Assembly: GCA_003645975.1 (NCBI GenBank)
Contig: QNDP01000107.1
Location: forward strand, 1-5,806
Reading direction: 5' to 3'
Origin: Candidatus Hydrothermota bacterium
Lineage (GTDB): Bacteria; Hydrothermota; Hydrothermia; B15-G9
Length of the DNA: 5,806 nucleotides
The notes under the pieces were generated by a model. That model saw nothing but the letters and a program-made list of their open reading frames with translations, did not search any database and had not been told where the DNA came from. The position numbers and the translations under genes were made by a program. Shown here in pieces: positions 1 through 5,806 of this stretch (position 1 is its first letter; each line of letters starts with the position of its first letter).

Positions 1-760
1 TTCGTTCCTCTGGCTCAAAGACATACTGATAAAGCCATAGGTTGAACTGCTCTCGCAAAAACTTACGGGCATCTTTGTTGATGAAATAATCTACTTCACT
101 CTGACGCTCAAAGAGCCGGAAAGCCCGTTCCAGCGTTTCCTCTGAGGGCACGGCTGAGGTAAACTTCTTCAACCCCAAAGCATTTTTAATGGCCCTGCGA
201 ATCTCACCGATTTTGTTTTTTCGCCCCCTTTCCGAATAAGCCACAGTGAAAACAAGGGTGCCATCTTCCTCACGCTCTTTAAAGGTATAAACCAGAGCTC
301 GTTTCTCATTGGCCCGCTTGTGCTTCAAGGTAGAAACATCAAAGAGAAAGCGGAAACCATCAACCTCCACCGCCATGCTGCGAAATAGCCTGTCGGTTTT
401 GACATAGTAAAGCATGTGGGTTTTCCAGAAGAGAACTACATCACGGTCATCGGTATAAACCTTCTCATACACATGCTCGTGCGGTGGTGTAAAACGGAAA
501 TAGATAGAACCGGATTCGCTGAAGTAACGACGGAAAAAGGTGTATAGGCGGTCAAAAAGCTCTTCTCGAAATTCAGGAATGGGTTTTAACGCCTCATCAA
601 TATCTCTCTTCAGGCGCGGGAAAACGCCCTTTTCATAATAGCGGGACTTGATGCGCATAAGGTTGACAAATCCCGATTCGCCTTCCACTTTAGCCCCGAT
701 GAAAACATCGCTTAGGGCTTTAAAAAATCTTTTTTCCTTTTCATTTTCATTTTCATTCAT
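1..760 (-). CDS. Type III Mod-like DNA methyltransferase, N-terminal part (runs off left edge)
   Basis: An uninterrupted minus-strand frame of 253 codons starts at the ATG at 760 and continues past the window edge, so the C-terminus is missing. After a short charged leader (M-NENENE-KEK, residues 1-10) come segments FFKALSDVFIGAKVEGESG (12-30), NLMRIKSRYYEKGVFP (33-48), SGSIYFRFTP (83-92), YEKVYTDDRDVVLFWKTHML (98-117) and, near the edge, RQSEVDYFINKDARKFL. I recognise these from the N-terminal region of large site-specific adenine DNA methyltransferases of the type III Mod kind, common in thermophiles; this is recall, not a search. The catalytic motifs (DPPY and FxGxG) would lie further left and are not visible, so methylation activity is inferred. 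The start is supported by AAGGAG 8 bases upstream. Such genes usually sit next to a helicase-nuclease (Res) gene, which would be outside the window. It would act on cytoplasmic DNA, in restriction-modification or phage defence. Confidence 0.72.
   Translation of the reverse strand, partial: MNENENEKEKRFFKALSDVFIGAKVEGESGFVNLMRIKSRYYEKGVFPRLKRDIDEALKPIPEFREELFDRLYTFFRRYFSESGSIYFRFTPPHEHVYEKVYTDDRDVVLFWKTHMLYYVKTDRLFRSMAVEVDGFRFLFDVSTLKHKRANEKRALVYTFKEREEDGTLVFTVAYSERGRKNKIGEIRRAIKNALGLKKFTSAVPSEETLERAFRLFERQSEVDYFINKDARKFLREQFNLWLYQYVFEPEER
740..757 (-). repeat. Hexamer AATGAA x3 at the 5' end of the methyltransferase gene
   Basis: Directly after the start codon the coding strand reads three perfect AATGAA units, followed by a degenerate fourth (AAGGAA, 739-734). 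They encode Asn-Glu pairs (residues 2-7). The unit length is a multiple of three, so gain or loss of copies would change protein length but not frame. Each unit also contains an out-of-frame ATG, which opens a short frame ending in TAA 11 to 14 codons later. Confidence 0.85.
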
Positions 761-768
761 TAATAACA

Positions 769-774
769 CTCCTT
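769..774 (-). promoter_or_regulatory. Ribosome binding site of the methyltransferase gene
   Basis: The minus strand reads AAGGAG, then 8 bases, then the ATG at 760. This strong, well-spaced Shine-Dalgarno sequence fixes the start. It contrasts with the histidine kinase and wzz, which have none. Confidence 0.75.
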
Positions 775-791
775 TTGGTCATGCGAATTTT

Positions 792-816
792 ATTATAAGA
801 ACTTTCAAATGGTCAA
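792..816 (-). promoter_or_regulatory. Candidate promoter of the methyltransferase gene
   Basis: A perfect -10 box TATAAT lies on the minus strand at 797-792, giving a predicted start of transcription near 785 and a leader of about 25 bases that includes the Shine-Dalgarno sequence. TTGACC at 816-811 resembles a -35 box, but the spacer is only 13 bases, well short of the usual 16-18. Either the -35 is a weaker hexamer further upstream or the promoter relies on its -10. Confidence 0.45.
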
Positions 817-916
817 GAGAACAAGGCAAGGAGAGAGGGAAAGTCAGAGACGATAACTTGAAGGTCTTAATTACCATAACACCTTTCTAACGTATCTCTT
901 ACTCATCATACAAGGA

Positions 917-1003
917 CCGAGGTGGGGGCAACACCTTGGCGGACAGTTCGTTCAGCAACCGAGACAGTGGAATCGCTTCGGGCGCACCGCTTGTTCACCT
1001 CTC
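917..1003. other. GC-rich block with competing inverted repeats
   Basis: GAGGTG (919-924) can pair in two ways. Locally, AGGTG pairs with CACCT at 932-936 across a 7-base loop, extendable by one G-T and one C-G pair. At long range, all six bases pair with CACCTC at 996-1001, enclosing about 70 bases that contain a further small hairpin (CGC/GCG around TTCGG). This arrangement could be a structured RNA, a decayed mobile element end, or chance. No known RNA family is recognised. Confidence 0.2.
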
Positions 1004-1052
1004 GAAAACTCCGTCGTCATCAATGTCAAAAGTTGTTCGTGGATGTGGATTT

Positions 1053-1106
1053 ATGCCCTCTCCCACAGGGCGAAGGGAGAGTGAGTTCCTTCCCCCTCTG
1101 GGGCAT
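1053..1106. repeat. Palindromic intergenic repeat-like element (CTCTCCC/GGGAGAG)
   Basis: A perfect 7-bp stem, CTCTCCC (1058-1064) with GGGAGAG (1075-1081), has a 10-base loop. An outer ATGCCC (1053-1058) is matched by GGGCAT (1101-1106), though it shares its last base with the inner stem. This composition resembles widespread dispersed intergenic palindromes of bacteria whose spurious translations read like SLSLWERVRV; here the minus strand reads NSLSLRPVGEG across it. Membership in a multi-copy family is inferred from resemblance, since only one copy is in view. No T-run follows on either strand, so it is not an intrinsic terminator. Confidence 0.45.
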
Positions 1107-1149
1107 CTCTTCAAATGTCAGCGGTTGAGCATCCTTCTCAGCAAAGCCA

Positions 1150-1166
1150 AACTTTCACACAAAGTT
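1150..1166. repeat. Small dyad AACTTT-CACAC-AAAGTT
   Basis: A perfect 6-bp inverted repeat with a 5-base centre lies about 37 bases upstream of the kinase -35 box. It could be a regulator site for the kinase promoter or a minor hairpin. Its size is near what chance allows in an AT-rich stretch. Confidence 0.2.
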
Positions 1167-1203
1167 CGTTATCACAAACAAAATTGCAACAGCCCGATTT
1201 TCC

Positions 1204-1233
1204 TTGACTGAAACTTTTTGCCGACCATAAGAT
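1204..1233 (+). promoter_or_regulatory. Candidate promoter of the histidine kinase gene, leaderless type
   Basis: TTGACT (1204-1209, five of six consensus bases) is followed after 18 bases by TAAGAT (1228-1233, a TANNNT -10). Only 8 bases separate the -10 from the ATG at 1242, so transcription would begin at or within a few bases of the start codon. No Shine-Dalgarno sequence lies between them. Confidence 0.5.
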
Positions 1234-1241
1234 AAAGTGCA

Positions 1242-2887
1242 ATGTCTGAACTTAAAGAACGGTGCTGGTTCAAAGACGAGGTCTCGCCTTCGGAATGCCC
1301 ATTTATCCTTCCAGATGAGCGACACCTGCGATTTGACAGAGATAAACGCATCAGGCGGAAATGCATCGAATGCAAGAGATTTTACGAGGAGATTAATCAG
1401 TTGAGCGGAACGGAAGACCAGATCTTCGAGATAATGAAACTCATCATAGACGAACTCCATGCGCGACAGGAAACTTTCAGGCGATTCCAACAGATTTTCA
1501 GCGTCAACGCCAGCAGAATGCATATCCTTTACGAAGTTCTCGAATCGCTCCATTCCACACTTGACCTGAAACAAGTGGCTTACACCGTGATGCTTGCGGT
1601 TACAGCAGGCGACGGCATCGGTTTCAATAGAGGGTTCCTTCTCTTGAGGGATAGAGAAGGCTCTAACCTCGTCGGTTACATAGGGATTGGGCCAAGAGAC
1701 CCGTCAGAAGCCGAAAGGATATGGAAAGAGATCGGACATCTCTCAATTCGTGAACTGGTCAGTGCCTACACGCCAAAAAAATTCGATGCGGAAAGGGACA
1801 AGTTTAAGGACATCTTAGCCAAATTGAGACTTCCGCTTGACTTGCCGATTCTTCACAAATTGGCGTCAAACAACAAAGCTTTTCTTGTGCGAGACCAGCT
1901 TGCGGAACATTTCAAGCAGATCATCGATGTCCTCAAAAGCAACGAAATCGCAATCGCTCCGCTGAACATCCGAAACGACATCATCGGCCTGATAGTGGCC
2001 GACAATTTCATAACGCATAAGCCCATCACTAAGGACGAACTTGAGTTCCTTGAGATCGTGGCGTATCAAGCGACGCTGGCCATGACGCGCGCATTCTTCC
2101 ACGAGGAATTGCAGGCTAAGGTCAACGAACTGCATAGGATAAACCGTCTCCTGCGGGAGTATCACGAGGAGATCACGAGGATGGAAAAGATGGCCGCTGT
2201 CGGTGAGGTCATCCACAGGATAACACATGACTTTAAGAATCCGTTAACGATTATCGGTGGACTGGCACGAACCATTTTGGACGAAATCGAACCGTCTCAC
2301 AGGTTTTACGAACGGTTGAAGGCGATCGTAGAGGAGTCCGACAGGCTGATGACCATGCTCGACACGGTGCTGTGCGAAATCCGTGCACGATATGCGCTCG
2401 AAAGGACTTGGTGGAACATGAACCTTCTGGTCAAACGGCTGGCCAACCGCTTCAAACCGATCCTCGAACGCAACAACATAGACCTTAAGCTTGAACTCGA
2501 TCCGAATCTTCCAGAAGTATTTATCGACTTCAAACAGTTCGAGAACTGTATCGAGAACCTCATCCTAAACGCTGTTGACGCAATGCCAAACGGTGGGACT
2601 TTGAAGATCAAAACCGAATTTCGAGAGGACGAAAACGAGGTCAGGCTCATCGTCGAGGACACCGGCATCGGTATCAAAAAAGAGATGCTGGACAAAGTCT
2701 TTGAGCCATTTTTCACCACCAAAGACAGAGGTTCCGGACTCGGCCTTTACAACTGCCGTGAGACCATAAGGGCACACGGCGGCAAGATCGAAGTTCAATC
2801 AATCGAAGGACATGGCACAAAATTCATCATCTCGCTGATAAACATCAGGAAAGATGTTCCCGAAGCCCCACAGGCCAAAAGACCCAC

Positions 2888-2891
<4 letters not shown>
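1242..2891 (+). CDS. Soluble sensor histidine kinase: Cys-rich N-terminus, GAF-like domain, HisKA, HATPase
   Basis: This 549-residue protein has no signal peptide or membrane segment and should sense a cytoplasmic cue. The N-terminus has C8, C19, C41 and C44 (CX10C-X21-CX2C), a plausible metal or redox site. A GAF-like domain spans about 94-285 (from [16 protein letters not shown] to [10 protein letters not shown]), longer than a minimal GAF domain. A charged helix (about 288-322) leads to the dimerisation/phosphotransfer segment with the likely phosphorylated H329 in ITHDFKNPL. The ATPase domain is complete: N-box N439-N443 ([10 protein letters not shown]), G1 box D473-TGIGI, F-box FEPFFTTK (487-494) and G2 box GSGLGL (497-502). 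No response regulator or receiver domain is attached or adjacent, so the partner is unknown. An in-frame TAA at 1233-1235 rules out an earlier start. The kinase assignment is firm; the signal is unknown. Its stop overlaps that of convergent gcvPB. Confidence 0.93.
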
Positions 2892-4351
<1,460 letters not shown>

Positions 4352-4358
4352 AACTCAA

Positions 4359-4364
4359 CCCCTT
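4359..4364 (-). promoter_or_regulatory. Ribosome binding site of gcvPB
   Basis: The minus strand reads AAGGGG followed by 7 bases and the ATG at 4351. It is a moderate Shine-Dalgarno match with correct spacing. The same hexamer is one arm of a larger dyad with 4389-4394. Confidence 0.55.
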
Positions 4365-4394
4365 GTTTTTTGGCGAATTTTAAAGAAAAAGGGG
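4359..4394. repeat. Dyad CCCCTT ... AAGGGG spanning the gcvPB -10 region
   Basis: CCCCTT (4359-4364) and AAGGGG (4389-4394) form a perfect 6-bp inverted repeat 30 bases centre to centre, bracketing the gcvPB -10 box. One arm is the gcvPB Shine-Dalgarno sequence. With the predicted transcription start near 4370, the other arm would not be transcribed, so it fits a DNA operator better than an RNA hairpin. It could also be coincidence. Confidence 0.25.
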
Positions 4395-4406
4395 CTAAGG
4401 CTTCAA
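4377..4406 (-). promoter_or_regulatory. Candidate promoter of gcvPB
   Basis: On the minus strand TTGAAG (4406-4401) and TAAAAT (4382-4377) are separated by 18 bases. Transcription would start near 4370, giving a leader of about 20 bases. That is too short for a glycine riboswitch, and no riboswitch-like sequence was seen in the 167-base gap. Confidence 0.5.
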
Positions 4407-4480
4407 CCGAACGGGACGGTGGAACGACGATGACTTTGCTGCTCAATGCGTGGCTCGTAACAAGCTTCGATGTGCTGAAT

Positions 4481-4510
4481 TTGGAATTTTTTCCAGTCCT
4501 ATCTTAAAAT
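4481..4510 (+). promoter_or_regulatory. Candidate promoter of wzz, leaderless type
   Basis: TTGGAA (4481-4486) and TAAAAT (4505-4510) are separated by 18 bases. The -10 ends 8 bases before the ATG at 4519, so the transcript would begin at or next to the start codon. No Shine-Dalgarno sequence lies between. The palindrome TGGAA-TTTT-TTCCA (4482-4495) overlaps the -35 and spacer and could be an operator. Confidence 0.5.
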
Positions 4511-4518
4511 AGACCGCC

Positions 4519-5664
4519 ATGAACAGCACATTTCTAAAAATCCTTGTGAAATGGCGCAAATTTGTGTATTTGAATGTCATTTTGGTAACGGTCTTCGCAG
4601 CAGTCCTATGCGTTGTTGTGCCGCCGAAATACACCGCTGTGGCGCGGTTCGTCCCCGTCATCGAAACTGAGGAGCAAGGAGGCGCACTGGCATCCGCTTT
4701 AAGCGCTATGATGGGAGGCGCAATCGTTACTCCGGGCGATGTGTATGTCGATATCCTCAAAAGCCGTGCGATCCAAGAGAAAGTCATCAAAGAGTTCGAT
4801 CTGATGCGTGTCTTGAAGGCCGGAAACATGGACAAGGCCATCAAAAGGTTCAATTCTGTCGTCGAATTTAAGTCAAAACTGACAGGGATGGTCGAAATAT
4901 CGGTTACACTCAAAGACCCTGAACTTGCTGCAAATGTTGCCAATGCACTGCTTCAGGAACTCGACGAGTTTAATCGGACAGCCCTTATGACGAAAGGCAA
5001 GCTGATGCGTCAGTTTATCGAATCCAGACTCAAAGAGGTCGAGGTGGAACTCGCCACTCTCGAAGATTCACTCAAAAAATTTGAACAAACACATAAAACC
5101 GTGCTGGTCGATGACGAAGTCAAGGCAGCAATCGAATCGTATGCAGACCTTAAGGCCACAGAATTGAGCAAGGAGATAATGCTTGACGCCATTCTTCAGG
5201 TCGCTTCAAAAGACCATCCGCAGGCAAGGCAGTTGGAGGTGGAACTTCAAGCAATTCGCGATAAGCTGAGGGCGATGGAATCTGAGGGGATAGACGGCTT
5301 TGGCGCAGGCATCAACATCCCGTTTGAGAAACTGCCGGGCGTTATGCTCGAATATTTGAGGCTGAAACGGGATTTGGAGATCAAAAATAAGGTTTATGCC
5401 CTGCTCATCGAGCAGTATGAGAAAGCTAAGATTGTGGAATCCAGAGACATGCCCACTGTCCAGATCATCGATTACGCCAAACCGCCACAGGTGAAAAGTT
5501 GGCCAAAAAGAAAACTATTTGTGATAGCATCTTTCGCTGTCAGTTTGATCTTTTCGTTGGTTCTGGTCTTTGTGCTCGAACTGATAGACAGGATTTACAC
5601 AGACCCTCGCTATGCTTCTGCTAAAGCTCTGATAGACAAAATCAAAAGGGACTTGAGGCTATGA
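4519..5664 (+). CDS. Wzz/PCP-family polysaccharide chain-length determinant (inner membrane)
   Basis: This 381-residue protein has the classic polysaccharide co-polymerase layout. A short cytoplasmic N-terminus is followed by membrane segment 1 (about 16-34) and [10 protein letters not shown] just after it (35-44). Next comes a large, mostly helical periplasmic domain with coiled-coil-prone stretches (about 163-290), and membrane segment 2 (about 333-353) with a short cytoplasmic tail. The region before segment 2 has the family's Pro-rich signature, [13 protein letters not shown] (320-332), preceded by [24 protein letters not shown] near 55-70 is also typical of Wzz/GNVR-type proteins. Such proteins set the length of O-antigen, capsule or exopolysaccharide chains. 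No tyrosine-kinase domain is fused, and no glycosyltransferase or polymerase is adjacent, so the polymer is unknown. An in-frame TAG at 4510-4512 rules out a longer start. The stop overlaps the murQ start. Confidence 0.88.
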   Translation: MNSTFLKILVKWRKFVYLNVILVTVFAAVLCVVVPPKYTAVARFVPVIETEEQGGALASALSAMMGGAIVTPGDVYVDILKSRAIQEKVIKEFDLMRVLKAGNMDKAIKRFNSVVEFKSKLTGMVEISVTLKDPELAANVANALLQELDEFNRTALMTKGKLMRQFIESRLKEVEVELATLEDSLKKFEQTHKTVLVDDEVKAAIESYADLKATELSKEIMLDAILQVASKDHPQARQLEVELQAIRDKLRAMESEGIDGFGAGINIPFEKLPGVMLEYLRLKRDLEIKNKVYALLIEQYEKAKIVESRDMPTVQIIDYAKPPQVKSWPKRKLFVIASFAVSLIFSLVLVFVLELIDRIYTDPRYASAKALIDKIKRDLRL

Positions 5665-5806
5665 TAGATCCAGTCTTTGAAGAGATTAAAGACCTTTTGA
5701 CAGAACAAAGGAATCCAAGAACAAAGGACATCGATATCCTGAGCATCGAAGAGGTGCTCAGAGTGATCAACTCAGAGGACAAGTTGGTTCCTATCGCTGT
5801 GGAGAA
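5661..5806 (+). CDS. murQ: N-acetylmuramic acid 6-phosphate etherase, N-terminal part (runs off right edge)
   Basis: A frame of 48 codons starts at the ATG at 5661 and stays open to the window end. The segment [17 protein letters not shown] (12-28), followed by [17 protein letters not shown] (32-48), matches the conserved MurQ N-terminus (T-E-x-R-N, D-I-D, I-N-x-E-D, V-P-x-A-V-E). MurQ cleaves the lactyl ether of MurNAc-6-phosphate to give GlcNAc-6-phosphate and D-lactate, the key step of cytoplasmic MurNAc recycling. The family is about 300 residues; the sugar-isomerase fold lies beyond the edge. The start overlaps the wzz stop in ATGA. AAAGGG at 5645-5650 lies 10 bases upstream as a weak Shine-Dalgarno sequence, so translational coupling to wzz is likely. 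Confidence 0.88.
   Translation, partial: MIDPVFEEIKDLLTEQRNPRTKDIDILSIEEVLRVINSEDKLVPIAVE

Larger units (their letters stand above)
761..1241. other. 481-base intergenic region between divergent genes
   Basis: No convincing gene is present. The left part (761-900) is AT-rich and holds the methyltransferase promoter and Shine-Dalgarno sequence. The middle (about 905-1030) is GC-rich with inverted repeats. 1053-1106 is a palindromic repeat-like element. The right part (1107-1241) holds a small dyad and the kinase promoter. Short open frames here (plus strand 922-1128 and 936-1211) lack Shine-Dalgarno sequences and recognisable protein content, and run through the repeat. On the minus strand, one frame from 1117 to 899 is broken only by TGA at 997-995. 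Its left part has codon use like a gene tail, so a decayed gene remnant is possible but unproven. No tRNA, rRNA or intrinsic terminator was seen. Confidence 0.6.

Noticed and set aside
648..890. 80-codon plus-strand frame with an FSFSFSF run
   Set aside because: It is the antisense of the methyltransferase start and its AATGAA repeat, then runs through that gene's promoter. It has no Shine-Dalgarno sequence and no family resemblance.
945..1170. Direct repeat AGTTCGTT at 945-952 and 1163-1170
   Set aside because: An 8-base repeat is expected about once or twice by chance in a 480-base stretch, and the flanks do not match.
922..1211. Two overlapping plus-strand frames (922-1128 and 936-1211)
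   Set aside because: They lie in different frames of the same non-coding block, lack ribosome binding sites, and run through the palindromic repeat. The translations have no recognisable domain.
761..1241. CRISPR array or tRNA in the long intergenic region
   Set aside because: There are no regularly spaced direct repeats and no cloverleaf with a T-arm consensus.
1155..1574. 139-codon minus-strand frame
   Set aside because: It is antisense to the firmly identified kinase N-terminus and covers its promoter.
4352..4518. Glycine riboswitch upstream of gcvPB
   Set aside because: The predicted leader is about 20 bases, and no tandem aptamer-like conserved segments are seen in the whole gap.
4443..4943. 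166-codon minus-strand frame across the wzz start
   Set aside because: It is antisense to wzz and its promoter. Its Ser/Thr-rich composition is typical of a reverse-strand artefact.

Overview
The window looks like ordinary chromosome from a bacterium of moderate GC content, probably a thermophile. That reading is inference. It rests on the Lys/Glu-rich proteins, the split (two-subunit) type of glycine decarboxylase, and a methyltransferase N-terminus that I recall mainly from hot-spring and other thermophilic bacteria. No 16S or other taxonomic marker is present, so the phylum cannot be named. The Wzz-like protein and MurQ fit a peptidoglycan-containing bacterium that makes surface polysaccharide.

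Layout. Positions 1-760 (minus) hold the first 253 codons of a DNA methyltransferase of the type III Mod-like kind, which runs off the left edge. A 481-base non-coding stretch (761-1241) follows. It carries the methyltransferase promoter, a GC-rich block with competing inverted repeats, a palindromic element resembling dispersed CCCTCTCCC/GGGAGAGG repeats, a small dyad and the promoter of the next gene. Positions 1242-2891 (plus) encode a soluble orphan histidine kinase with a Cys-rich N-terminus, a GAF-like sensor and a complete kinase core. Convergent to it, 2888-4351 (minus) encodes GcvPB, the PLP-binding subunit of glycine decarboxylase. The two genes share the palindrome TTAA as both stop codons. 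A 167-base divergent promoter region (4352-4518) separates gcvPB from a Wzz/PCP-type polysaccharide co-polymerase (4519-5664, plus). The Wzz stop overlaps the start of murQ (ATGA), and 48 codons of murQ are visible before the right edge.

How the genes work together. There is no single pathway here. The wzz-murQ pair is a tightly packed envelope unit (surface polysaccharide plus peptidoglycan recycling). gcvPB stands alone, without gcvPA, gcvH or gcvT beside it. The kinase has no response regulator in view. The methyltransferase is probably the start of a restriction-modification or defence module lying to the left.

I did not find a convincing new system. The most interesting signal is in gene starts. 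Both the kinase and wzz have a TANNNT -10 element ending exactly 8 bases before the ATG, no Shine-Dalgarno sequence, and an in-frame stop just upstream. They look leaderless, whereas the methyltransferase and gcvPB have normal short leaders with Shine-Dalgarno sequences.
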